Assembly (NCBI RefSeq): GCF_040371755.1
Contig: NZ_BAABWE010000002.1
Span: 124,001-188,000 of the forward strand
Direction: 5' to 3'
Source of the DNA: Bermanella sp040371755
GTDB lineage: Bacteria > Pseudomonadota > Gammaproteobacteria > Pseudomonadales > Oceanobacteraceae
DNA: 64,000 nucleotides
Below, one piece after another: positions 17,889-26,390 of the stretch; positions within the stretch are counted from its first letter, which is position 1, and each line of letters begins with the position of its first letter. Made by a program: the position numbers and the translations under genes. A model generated the notes under the pieces. That model was not told the DNA's origin. It made no database searches and worked only from the letters and a program-made list of their open reading frames with translations.

Positions 17889-18644
17889 TTATAGGCCAAG
17901 TTTTTTCACCAACTCATCAGCAGCCATATAGCCAGGTACCATTTCACCGTTTGGCAATAGTATGGCTGGAGTACCACGTACACCAAACTCTGCACCCAGT
18001 GCTAGTTGCTTTTCAATTGGTGCATCACAGCCTAGGTTTTCTTTAATAAAACCCGTGGCTTTGGCTTTATTCATAGCTGCTGAACGGTCTTCGTCACACC
18101 AAACGCTTTTTAGCTTTTTGTATGATCCGGTGAGCTTAGTCTGTTTACGATCTTCATATACCCCTGCTCGAGGGTAAGCCATGTATTGAACCGTCACACC
18201 CATTTCGTTTAGGCGCGGTACTTCGCGGTGCAGCTTGCGGCAGTATCCACAATCTACATCAGTGAATACGTTGATTATTGCTTTTTCTTCCCCTTTGCCT
18301 TTAAACACAACCATTTCTTTTGGATCAAGTTGAGCTATTAAAGCCGCACGTTTTTCAGCGCCTTTTTGTTCAGTTACATTCACCAATCCACCAACTTCTG
18401 TTTTATACAATGAACCGTGAATTAGGTATTGGCCATCTGGTGTGCTGTACAGGGTGTCTCCTGAAATCAGCTCCACTTCATATAGATTTTGCCCCGGCAC
18501 TTGGGTGGCACTTTTAATAATTAAATTAGGCTGCGCATTGATCAATGCTTTACCTATAGTGTCTTCAACGCTGAGCTCTTCTGCCTGCAGCAGGCCTGTA
18601 AGCATTGCTAGGGTTACAACACCTAGGGTTCTGAAAATTGCCAT
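17889..18644 (-). CDS. dsbC: Thiol:disulfide interchange protein DsbC
   Basis: 251 residues with a signal peptide at about 1-21. N-terminal dimerisation domain to about 85, linker, then a thioredoxin fold with active site CGYC (C132, C135) and cis-proline loop RGTPAI. A second pair, C183 and C206, matches the structural disulfide of DsbC. Periplasmic isomerase of wrong disulfides, kept reduced by DsbD. Upstream of hom-thrC but separated by its own terminator. Confidence 0.95.
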   Translation of the reverse strand: MAIFRTLGVVTLAMLTGLLQAEELSVEDTIGKALINAQPNLIIKSATQVPGQNLYEVELISGDTLYSTPDGQYLIHGSLYKTEVGGLVNVTEQKGAEKRAALIAQLDPKEMVVFKGKGEEKAIINVFTDVDCGYCRKLHREVPRLNEMGVTVQYMAYPRAGVYEDRKQTKLTGSYKKLKSVWCDEDRSAAMNKAKATGFIKENLGCDAPIEKQLALGAEFGVRGTPAILLPNGEMVPGYMAADELVKKLGL

Positions 18645-18853
18645 ATTGGGTCTCTGTTTATATTTGTGTGCTAATTAGAACATTGATCCCCCTTTAAGTT
18701 CCAGTGACAATATGGGGAATGTGATTAACGGCCACCAAAGTCGTGACATGGAAAAACCTCAGGCCGCAGTTTTTAACACTTAAACAGCCCTCTTGAGGCC
18801 ACATCAGCGCTTGATTTATCTTACTTATAACCCTTTTACGTTTTGTTAAACGC

Positions 18854-18880
18854 AAAAAACCCGCACAAGGCGGGTTTTTT
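18854..18880 (-). terminator. Rho-independent terminator after rplS
   Basis: AAAAAACCCGC / GCGGGTTTTTT, perfect 11-bp arms, 5-nt loop, 22 nt after the rplS stop. It ends the rpsP-rimM-trmD-rplS operon. Confidence 0.88.
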
Positions 18881-18901
18881 AAGAGTGCTTTTAAGTAAAA
18901 T

Positions 18902-19261
18902 TTACTTAGATAGCTTCTCTTTGATACGTGCTGATTTACCAGAACGCTCACGTAGGTAGTAAAGTTTCGCTTTACGAACATCACCACGACGTTTCACTTC
19001 AACGCTGTCGATTAGCGGGCTGTGCGCTTGGAAAGTACGCTCAACACCAACACCGTTAGAGATTTTACGTACTGTGAACGCTGAGTTCAGGCCACGGTTA
19101 CGCTTACCGATTACAACACCTTCATATGCCTGAAGACGCTCACGGTTACCTTCTTTTACTTTAACTTGTACAACAACAGTATCACCGGCACCAAATTCTG
19201 GGATATCGGATTTCAACTGTGCAGACTCGATGGCCTGAATAATTTTGTTTTTGCTGCTCAT
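18902..19261 (-). CDS. rplS: 50S ribosomal protein L19
   Basis: 119 residues, normal length. Typical segments: PEFGAGDTVVVQVKVKEGNR near 20-40, AYEGVVIGKRNRG and KLYYLRERSGKSARIKE at the C-terminus. L19 sits at the 30S-50S interface. Last gene of the operon, 30 nt after trmD. Confidence 0.98.
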   Translation of the reverse strand: MSSKNKIIQAIESAQLKSDIPEFGAGDTVVVQVKVKEGNRERLQAYEGVVIGKRNRGLNSAFTVRKISNGVGVERTFQAHSPLIDSVEVKRRGDVRKAKLYYLRERSGKSARIKEKLSK

Positions 19262-19291
19262 GACTAAGCTCCTAAGTTGTTTCGGATAGGT

Positions 19292-20044
19292 TCAAGTATC
19301 ACTGGGATCTTGAACGTCTCGAATAAATTCTTGCAAAAGGGCCTGCTCATCTTTATTGAGTTGCCTTTTTGCCAGCAAATCTGGCCTGCGTTGCCAGGTA
19401 CGCCCTAACGCTTGTTTAAGGCGCCAGCGCTCAATTTTTTTGTGATTACCACTGAGTAATACAACTGGTACTGATTCACCGCCATACACTTCTGGTCGGG
19501 TATAGTGTGGACAATCTAATAGGCCATCGACAAACGAGTCTTCGACGGCACTCTTTTCATGCCCTAGTACCTCTGGCACTAATCGAATGATGCTATCCAT
19601 CATCACCATAGCGGCCAGTTCACCACCACTTAGAACGTAGTCGCCGATGGACCATTCTTCGTCCACCTGCGCTTGAATCAAGCGCTCGTCTACCCCTTCG
19701 TAACGGCCAGCCAAGAAGATTAAAGCCTCTTCTTTGGCCAGATTTTCTGCCCCCGCTTGTGTCAACTGCTGACCTTGTGGCGACAGATAAATTACTTTGC
19801 TGTTTGGGCCAAGCTTGGCTTTTGCAGCACCAATGGCGTGCTCTAGCGGCTCTACCTTCATCAACATGCCTGGACCTCCGCCATAAGGGCGATCGTCCAC
19901 GGTTTGGTGTCTGTCTGTGGTGAAATCACGAGGATTCCAACAAGTTATGTCCACCAACCCTTTGCTGACTGCTCGGCCGGTTACCCCGCTTTCAGTCAGC
20001 GCTTGGAACATCTCAGGAAATATGGAGATGATGCCAAATTGCAT
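19292..20044 (-). CDS. trmD: tRNA (guanine-N1)-methyltransferase TrmD
   Basis: 250 residues from the ATG at 20044 (MQFGIISIFPEMF); the frame continues upstream but that part overlaps rimM. SPOUT knot: LSPQGQ, FLAGRYEGVDERL and SIGDYVLSGGELA. Methylates G37 of tRNAs to keep reading frame. Two nt separate it from the rimM stop. Confidence 0.97.
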   Translation of the reverse strand: MQFGIISIFPEMFQALTESGVTGRAVSKGLVDITCWNPRDFTTDRHQTVDDRPYGGGPGMLMKVEPLEHAIGAAKAKLGPNSKVIYLSPQGQQLTQAGAENLAKEEALIFLAGRYEGVDERLIQAQVDEEWSIGDYVLSGGELAAMVMMDSIIRLVPEVLGHEKSAVEDSFVDGLLDCPHYTRPEVYGGESVPVVLLSGNHKKIERWRLKQALGRTWQRRPDLLAKRQLNKDEQALLQEFIRDVQDPSDT

Positions 20045-20046
20045 GA

Positions 20047-20574
20047 TTAGAATTCCGGATCCCAATCAACTTCTATAGTGCCGGCTTCTAAGTCGATGTT
20101 TTGAATGCAGTCGTTCGTATACGGCAACAAGCGTTCGCGTCCATCAATACTGTCTTTCGTGGCTTTAACAACGAGAACATCGTTGGCGCCGTTATTAAAC
20201 AGATGGTCTATTTGACCAAGCACTATTTTTTCAGTGGTAACCACCAATAATTCTTTCAATTGATGGTAATAAAACTCGCCTTCTTCGACATCTGGCAGCG
20301 CATCCATAGGGACAGCAATGTCACATTGGCAATACTTTTGCGCCAGAGTCCGATCGTGGCAGTCGTCAAGTTGAGCAACTATGCCTTTACCTTGGGTACG
20401 CCAGTTATTCACTTTAACCGGTGTCCACTGGCCGTTCATGTTCAACAGCCAATCACCGTAGGAGAACACATTCTCCTTGAGTTCAGTGTGACTAAACACT
20501 TTCACCCAACCTTTAATGCCATACACGCCGGTCACTTTGCCGATAACGGTTAAATTCTCTGGTGTATTACTCAT
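20047..20574 (-). CDS. rimM: Ribosome maturation factor RimM
   Basis: 175 residues from the ATG at 20574 (a TTG codon precedes it). N-terminal RimM barrel (VIGKVTGVYGIKGWVKVFS) and C-terminal PRC barrel ending in IEVDWDPEF. Assists 16S rRNA processing and 30S head assembly with S19. Between rpsP and trmD in the standard order. Confidence 0.97.
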   Translation of the reverse strand: MSNTPENLTVIGKVTGVYGIKGWVKVFSHTELKENVFSYGDWLLNMNGQWTPVKVNNWRTQGKGIVAQLDDCHDRTLAQKYCQCDIAVPMDALPDVEEGEFYYHQLKELLVVTTEKIVLGQIDHLFNNGANDVLVVKATKDSIDGRERLLPYTNDCIQNIDLEAGTIEVDWDPEF

Positions 20575-20598
20575 CAAAGTGTCTTATTACCTACCCAA

Positions 20599-20856
20599 TT
20601 AGCTAGCAGCTTGTTGCTTTTTAACTTCTTTCAGAAGCTTAGCAACACGATCACTTGGCTGAGCGCCTTTGCTCATCCAGTATTCAACGCGTTCTAGATC
20701 AACACGTAGACGCTCTTCTTGACCACGAGCTACAGGGTTGAAGAAACCTACACGCTCAATGAAGCGACCGTCGCGTGGAAAACGCTGATCCGCTACAGAC
20801 AAATGATAAAAAGGACGTTTTTTAGAGCCACCAAGGGCTAATCGAATTACTACCAT
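20599..20856 (-). CDS. rpsP: 30S ribosomal protein S16
   Basis: 85 residues with the canonical MVVIRLALGGSKKRPFYHL start. First gene of the rpsP-rimM-trmD-rplS operon; the interval to ffh (20857-21347) holds repeats rather than genes. Confidence 0.98.
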   Translation of the reverse strand: MVVIRLALGGSKKRPFYHLSVADQRFPRDGRFIERVGFFNPVARGQEERLRVDLERVEYWMSKGAQPSDRVAKLLKEVKKQQAAS

Positions 20857-21011
20857 GCGACAGTTTCTTCTCTTTTATGGGCAGGCTTTGGTATCACCTA
20901 CCGTTTAACAAAGCATCTCGCCATGGGGATTTATCTCCACCATAGGCCAGACGCACTATAAGGGGCGCGTATTGTATAGGAAGTAAGCGAAAGAGGAAAG
21001 GGGTAATTATT

Positions 21012-21144
21012 GCTGGACGCTGGACGCTGGACGCTGGACGCTGGACGCTGGACGCTGGACGCTGGACGCTGGACGCTGGACGCTGGACGCTGGACGCTGG
21101 ACGCTGGACGCTGGACGCTGGACGCTGGACGCTGGACGCTGGAC
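21012..21144. repeat. Perfect 7-bp tandem array, 19 copies
   Basis: GCTGGAC repeats 19 times without a mismatch (133 bp). It lies between ffh and rpsP, upstream of the ribosomal operon. Perfect identity indicates recent expansion or slippage. The opposite strand reads CGTCCAG repeatedly, matching the CGTC core of other intergenic heptads in this window. A long frame through it encodes only a repetitive peptide and is not a gene. Confidence 0.97.
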
Positions 21145-21253
21145 AAAACAGCGTGAATTTCTCGTCTATATTGTCAATCTTTTCTACTATTCAATGCGCG
21201 TTATTTCCCTGTAGCCTTCGACTTAAACTCAAGCGTATCGATAACTTTAGCTG

Positions 21254-21270
21254 CGTCTCCCGTCTCCCGC
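21254..21270. repeat. Short CGTCTCC heptad block
   Basis: Two perfect heptamers CGTCTCC-CGTCTCC followed by CGC, in the same intergenic region as the 19-copy array, 110 bp away. Confidence 0.55.
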
Positions 21271-21287
21271 CAAGCTTGTTTAAGACA

Positions 21288-21317
21288 AACCCCCCAATAT
21301 TGATGCAACATTGAGGG
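21288..21317 (-). terminator. Probable terminator after ffh
   Basis: On the minus strand CCCTCAAT and ATTGGGGG pair (one G-T) around an 11-nt loop and lead into GGTTTGTCT. Located about 30 nt after the ffh stop. Confidence 0.5.
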
Positions 21318-21347
21318 CTTGATTCGAGCTATCAGGCTACAGTTGAA

Positions 21348-22769
21348 CTATTTAAACGGAAAACCGCCGCCACCCATTCCCGGAGGCATTCCACCACCCG
21401 GCATTCCGCCTGGGCCACCACTTCCACCCATGCCTTTCATGGCGCCCATCATTTTGCGCATACCGCCTTTGCCCGTCATTTTTTTCATGACTTTTTGCAT
21501 TTGCTTGTGCTGCTTCAATACACGGTTAATGGTTTGAATGTCAGTGCCTGAACCTGCAGCAATACGCTTTTTGCGTGAGCCGTTAATTTTATCTGGAAAG
21601 TGACGTTCTAGCGGGGTCATAGAATTGATCACCGCTTCAGTTTGAGAGAGTTGTTTTTCAGCCGCATCCATTTGACCAGCTTGCTGACCCATATTCCCCA
21701 TACCCGGCAGCTTGTCCATCATGCCCATTAAGCCGCCCATGTTTTTCATTTGCAGCAATTGGTCACGGAAATCTTCTAAATCAAAACCTTTGCCTTTTTT
21801 GATCTTTTTAGCCAGTTTATCGGCTTTTTCTTTATCAATTTTACGTTCAGCTTCTTCGATAAGAGACAGTACGTCACCCATATCCAAAATACGCGAAGCA
21901 ATACGATCAGGGTGAAAAGGCTCAAGGGCTTCTATTTTCTCACCCATACCCATGAACTTAATGGGCTTACCGGTAATTTGGCGTACCGATAACGCTGCAC
22001 CACCTCGGGCATCACCATCGGCTTTGGTGATTACAACACCAGTCAATGGCAAGGCTTCATTAAAAGCTTTTGCCGTGTTGGCAGCATCTTGGCCCGTCAT
22101 GGCATCTACCACAAACAAGGTTTCCACCGGGTCGATGGCTTTATGTAATTGCTGGATTTCTGCCATCATGGCTTCATCTATAGCTAAACGACCTGCTGTA
22201 TCCACAATTAGCACATCAGAAAACTGGGTTTTCGCTTCAGCAATAGCCGCTTTAGCAATATCTACGGGTTTTTGCGAAATATCAGAAGGGAAGAATTTGG
22301 CATCCACTTCACCGGCTAAGGTTTCAAGCTGTTTAATGGCCGCGGGGCGATAAACATCCGCCGAAACCACCATAACTTTTTTCTTTTCACGTTCTTGCAA
22401 GTATTTGGCTAATTTAGCCACGGTGGTGGTTTTACCCGCACCTTGAAGGCCGGCCATTAAGATAATAGCAGGTGGCTTGGCGGCTAAATCAAGGCCTTCG
22501 TTAGCCTCACCCATGACACTTTGAAGTTCTTCATGGACAATTTTAAGCAAGGCTTGGCCTGGGCTTAGGCTTTTTAGCACCTCAGAGCCAATGGCGCGCT
22601 CTTTTACTTGATTGGTAAACTCTTTAACAACTGGTAAAGCAACGTCAGCCTCTAACAAAGCCATGCGCACTTCACGCAAAGTACCCTTGATGTTGTCTTC
22701 GGTTATTTTGGCTTTGCCACTAATAGCACGCAGGGCACCATTTAAACGGTCTTGTAAGTTTTCAAACAT
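21348..22769 (-). CDS. ffh: Signal recognition particle protein Ffh
   Basis: 473 residues. N domain, then GTPase with P-loop GLQGAGKT (107-114), DTAGR and TKADGDARGG. The methionine-rich M domain ends in a Gly/Met/Pro tail somewhat longer than in E. coli (453 aa). Binds 4.5S RNA and signal sequences and docks with FtsY. Divergent from ypjD; the 4.5S RNA gene is not in the window. Confidence 0.97.
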   Translation of the reverse strand: MFENLQDRLNGALRAISGKAKITEDNIKGTLREVRMALLEADVALPVVKEFTNQVKERAIGSEVLKSLSPGQALLKIVHEELQSVMGEANEGLDLAAKPPAIILMAGLQGAGKTTTVAKLAKYLQEREKKKVMVVSADVYRPAAIKQLETLAGEVDAKFFPSDISQKPVDIAKAAIAEAKTQFSDVLIVDTAGRLAIDEAMMAEIQQLHKAIDPVETLFVVDAMTGQDAANTAKAFNEALPLTGVVITKADGDARGGAALSVRQITGKPIKFMGMGEKIEALEPFHPDRIASRILDMGDVLSLIEEAERKIDKEKADKLAKKIKKGKGFDLEDFRDQLLQMKNMGGLMGMMDKLPGMGNMGQQAGQMDAAEKQLSQTEAVINSMTPLERHFPDKINGSRKKRIAAGSGTDIQTINRVLKQHKQMQKVMKKMTGKGGMRKMMGAMKGMGGSGGPGGMPGGGMPPGMGGGGFPFK

Positions 22770-22972
22770 ATTACTGTCTCAATTTAAGGCGTCCATGATC
22801 GATGAAACCCAGAAAAAAGGGGATAACTCTATACATCTGGCGCGTCTATATGCACAATTGAGCAACATTATATAGGGAAGCGCCGGATAACTCACTCTTC
22901 AAACGCATCTGTCTTTGATTTAGTGACGGCGTCCCAAATAACCACCCTCGTTTTTAGGAATTTACCATTTTT

Positions 22973-23767
22973 ATGGTTACGCTGTTTGCTCTTATTGCCA
23001 TTGCTTTATATTCGGCCAGTGCCTATTTGCAATACTCCGCTATTCATCAGCCGAACCCACTGACTCGTAAACGTGTATTAGGGCTTGGCAGTGCGGCGGT
23101 TATTTTTCATGGTTTTGCTTGGTTTTTACCAATATTTACTCAGCCTGTTAGCCTAAGCTTCCTTCACATGGCTTCCCTGATTGCATTGGTAATTAGCACT
23201 CTCATTGTCATAAGCGCTTTACGTAAACCTCTAGAAACCTTGTTTCTTGGGGTATTTCCCATGTCGGCATTAATCATTCTTGGCAGCTTATTCACAGCTC
23301 ACGATGGTGCACCTCAAGAGCCGTACGACAAAGGTCTACTTAGCCATATTTTGCTTTCTATCATGGCGTATAGTGTGCTGAGTATCGCTGCGGTTCAGGC
23401 AATTTTACTCATTATTCAAGACAGACAGCTTAAACATAAACACATGTCTGGCATTATTCGTGTGCTTCCGCCACTGCAAACCATGGATCGCCTATTGTTT
23501 GACATGATTAGTGTGGGCACCTTGTTATTAAGTTTGGCAATATTGTCCGGCTTCTTCTTTTTAGATGATTTGTTTGCTCAGCACCTTGTACATAAAACCG
23601 CATTCACTCTCATGGCATGGATGACCTATACAGCGCTTTTGCTTGGCCACTGGCGCTTTGGCTGGCGCGGTAATATTGCAAGTAAATGGACACTGGTGGG
23701 CACGGCCTTATTGGTATTAGCTTATTTCGGTAGTAAATTAGTACTTGAGATCATTTTAAAGCGCTAG
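22973..23767 (+). CDS. ypjD: CcsA/YpjD-family inner membrane protein
   Basis: 264 residues, about eight hydrophobic helices, with the cytochrome c assembly (CcsA) fold: conserved HGFAWFLP near residue 35 and GHWRFGWRG near the C-terminus. In this position (ffh side, before corB) it matches the YpjD protein found beside ffh in many gammaproteobacteria. Precise role unsettled; a haem-related or Mg/Co-related role has been suggested from context. Confidence 0.85.
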   Translation: MVTLFALIAIALYSASAYLQYSAIHQPNPLTRKRVLGLGSAAVIFHGFAWFLPIFTQPVSLSFLHMASLIALVISTLIVISALRKPLETLFLGVFPMSALIILGSLFTAHDGAPQEPYDKGLLSHILLSIMAYSVLSIAAVQAILLIIQDRQLKHKHMSGIIRVLPPLQTMDRLLFDMISVGTLLLSLAILSGFFFLDDLFAQHLVHKTAFTLMAWMTYTALLLGHWRFGWRGNIASKWTLVGTALLVLAYFGSKLVLEIILKR

Positions 23768-23854
23768 CCTGAGCTTAATTAAACCTATTTTTGATCTTTG
23801 GTTAACTGGCTTTTCTGCTACACTAGCGCCAACTTAAGCCTCTAGGACCGCTAC

Positions 23855-25117
23855 GTGAGCGACATACCCTTAAGCCTGTTATTTGCAGCGTTATTTTTCC
23901 TTGTTATTTTTTCTGCGTTTTTCTCAAGCTCTGAAACTGGGATGATGTCCCTCAATCGTTATCGTATGCGCCATCTTGCCAAGCAGGGCCACGGCGGTGC
24001 CAAGCGTGCAAGTAAACTTCTCAACCGAACAGATCGCCTCATAGGGGTTATTCTAATTGGCAATAATTTTGTCAATATTGCTGCTGCCTCCATTGCTACT
24101 ATTATTGCTCAACGTATTTGGGTTGATAACCCAGAACTAGGTGTCACCATTGCCACAGTGCTACTGACTTTGGTCATTTTGATTTTTTCGGAGGTTACTC
24201 CGAAAACCATCGCCGCTAATCATCCTGAAAAGGTAGCATTCCCAGCCAGCTATTTACTTCAGCCTCTATTAATTCTATTAATGCCGTTTGTTTATGTGGT
24301 AAACGCGATAGCGAATGTTTTAATCAAAATTACCGGGTTAAAGCTGGATCAAGGCAGTAAAGACTTACTTAGCACTGAAGAATTCCGCACACTGGTACAC
24401 GAGGCAGGAGCTTTGATTCCACCTCGACGTCAACAGATGCTGTTATCTATTTTAGATTTAGAAACCGTTCGAGTGAACGATATTATGGTGCCACGTAACG
24501 AAATCGTGGGCATTGATCTTGACGAAGATATTCGTGATATTGAAAACATCATGCGCACGTCACAGCATACTCGTTTACCGGTTTGGAAAGGCAACATTAA
24601 TAATATTATTGGTGTGTTGCACATGCGGAATGCCGCAAAAATTCTAGCTCAGGAGTCCTTTAACAAGGCTGAGTTATTGCAAGTAACCCGCGAGCCTTAT
24701 TTTATTCCTGAAACCGCACAATTACACAACCAACTGTTTAACTTTCAAACAGAGCAGCGACGCATTGCAATTGTAGTAGATGAGTACGGCGCCGTTCAGG
24801 GTATAGCCACTCTTGAAGATATTCTTGAGGAAATTGTCGGCGACTTCACCAGTGATGCATCAGCTGCCAGCCAAGATATTACACCACAAGAAGATGGCAG
24901 TTATATCATAGATGGCACCACCACCATTCGCGAACTGAACAAAGCATTGAAGTTTGATTTACCACTGGACGGCCCAAAAACTTTCAGCGGTTTAATCATC
25001 GAATACCTTGAATCTATTCCGGAAAACAATGTGTGCTTAAAGGTTGAAGATTATAAAATCGAGATTTTAAAAACCAGAGCAAACACGATTGCTTCGGCTA
25101 AGATTCTAAAGCCCTGA
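23855..25117 (+). CDS. corB: CNNM/CorB-CorC family transporter (HlyC/CorC)
   Basis: 420 residues starting at GTG. DUF21/CNNM membrane domain at about 1-190 with the SSSETGMMSLN motif, paired CBS domains at about 205-330 (VDEYGAVQGIATLEDILEE) and a CorC_HlyC domain at the C-terminus. Family members take part in Mg2+/Co2+ transport or resistance. Start supported by AGGA upstream and by homology beginning at once. Confidence 0.9.
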   Translation: MSDIPLSLLFAALFFLVIFSAFFSSSETGMMSLNRYRMRHLAKQGHGGAKRASKLLNRTDRLIGVILIGNNFVNIAAASIATIIAQRIWVDNPELGVTIATVLLTLVILIFSEVTPKTIAANHPEKVAFPASYLLQPLLILLMPFVYVVNAIANVLIKITGLKLDQGSKDLLSTEEFRTLVHEAGALIPPRRQQMLLSILDLETVRVNDIMVPRNEIVGIDLDEDIRDIENIMRTSQHTRLPVWKGNINNIIGVLHMRNAAKILAQESFNKAELLQVTREPYFIPETAQLHNQLFNFQTEQRRIAIVVDEYGAVQGIATLEDILEEIVGDFTSDASAASQDITPQEDGSYIIDGTTTIRELNKALKFDLPLDGPKTFSGLIIEYLESIPENNVCLKVEDYKIEILKTRANTIASAKILKP

Positions 25118-25146
25118 TCATAGGCTAATAAGTCATTTATATTTAA

Positions 25147-25452
25147 GGATCATCAGCTCTTGGATTCGGCTTTGGCAGTATTGCCCACTTAGGCGGCTCC
25201 ATTGGGTTAGATGCTACTTATCTATACATGGAAACGGATCAATTTGATGAAAACCACTTTTTAAGTATTGGTACCAGCGCTGGTTATAGCTTAACCATAA
25301 AGCCCATAAAATATTTTCATTTCGAACTTGGTCAAAAACACACTTAGAATATTGAGCATGAAATGAGTAACGGCCGTAATCTTGGTCGCTTCAGAGAAGA
25401 CTATGTCATGCTACATATTCGTTTCCCATATGACGCTAAGGTCGAACTCTAA
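25147..25452 (+). pseudogene. Remnant of an outer-membrane beta-barrel protein
   Basis: The frame reads GFGFGSIAHLGGSIGLDATY and continues with alternating polar/aromatic strands to a barrel-like end (YVMLHIRFPYDAKVEL, TAA at 25450). It is broken by TAG at 25345 and has no start codon: an in-frame TAA stands at 25144, and the 5' part seems lost. It fills most of the gap between corB and the EamA gene. The barrel family cannot be named. Confidence 0.65.
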
Positions 25453-25478
25453 TTTTCTCCCCAGCTAAACAGGACGTT

Positions 25479-26378
25479 ATGAATCATCCTACTGAATTTT
25501 TTACCCGTCCTGTTGCGATTACTCTTTTAATTTTAGCGGCCACCATTTTTGCTGGAAACCATATTGGCGCTCGATTTGCGTTTGATAATGGTGCAGGCCT
25601 TTTGCTAGCCGTTTTAGCTCGTAGCGCCATGGCACTGATATTTATGCTAACCATCGTTAAGTTACGACAAGCATCTATGGTGATCCCCAAACACCAAAGA
25701 TCATGGCAACTGCTAATAGGTTTTTTGATTACAGGGCAAAGTCTTAGCCTATACAGTGCTATTAATTTAATACCAATTCCGTTAGCCCTATTAATTGTTA
25801 ATACATGGCCAATGATGTTTATTTTGGCTAACTGGGCGACTGGAAAGCGCTTGCCTAATTTAAAAACTTTCCTATTTCTCATAATAATTGTGACGGGTTT
25901 ATTTTTTGCACTAGACGTTAATAGTAAGCTAGAAATCTCGCAGCAATGGCTTCAAGGTGTCATGCTTGCTTTTATATCTGCCATACTGCTTACTTTTATT
26001 ATGTGGCTCACACAGTACCAACTAGCAGGTATTGCAGGCTCTGTTCGCAGTAGCTACACCATGCTCATTGCGGTGATATTAATGCTGATGGCCGGTGCCT
26101 TAGATGTGCTTCCGGGGGGAATCAATTTACCTAATAACACAACAGGCTGGATGGGATTATTAAGTTTGGCGGTGTTATACGGTATTGCCATTACCTTGTT
26201 ATTTGTATTAACCCCTAAATTAGATATGGCTCGAAATTCACCTATGTTAAATTTCGAGCCAGTTGCATCATTGGTATTAAGTTATCTTTTTTTAGGACAG
26301 GTACTCACAAGCCACCAAATGTTCGGCGGTGTACTAGTTTTAATGGGGATCATTGCCATTGGGTTTAGCCGAGCCTAA
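25479..26378 (+). CDS. EamA-family DMT transporter
   Basis: 299 residues, ten hydrophobic helices in two EamA repeats (first ITLLILAATIFAGNHIGARF, last FGGVLVLMGIIAIGFS). A second, different DMT exporter from the one at 7584. Substrate unknown. Convergent with purT, 12 nt apart. Confidence 0.86.
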   Translation: MNHPTEFFTRPVAITLLILAATIFAGNHIGARFAFDNGAGLLLAVLARSAMALIFMLTIVKLRQASMVIPKHQRSWQLLIGFLITGQSLSLYSAINLIPIPLALLIVNTWPMMFILANWATGKRLPNLKTFLFLIIIVTGLFFALDVNSKLEISQQWLQGVMLAFISAILLTFIMWLTQYQLAGIAGSVRSSYTMLIAVILMLMAGALDVLPGGINLPNNTTGWMGLLSLAVLYGIAITLLFVLTPKLDMARNSPMLNFEPVASLVLSYLFLGQVLTSHQMFGGVLVLMGIIAIGFSRA

Positions 26379-26390
26379 GCCCAGCTATAT

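Noticed and set aside
18694..18987. 97-codon frame overlapping rplS
   Set aside because: Overlaps the conserved L19 gene out of frame and runs through its terminator.
21012..21144. CRISPR-like appearance of the repeat array
   Set aside because: Units are 7 bp, contiguous and without spacers; no cas genes nearby.
20931..21146. 71-codon minus-strand frame with repeated SSVQRPA units
   Set aside because: It is only the translation of the 7-bp tandem array (three units give seven codons), begins at TTG, and has no ribosome-binding site.
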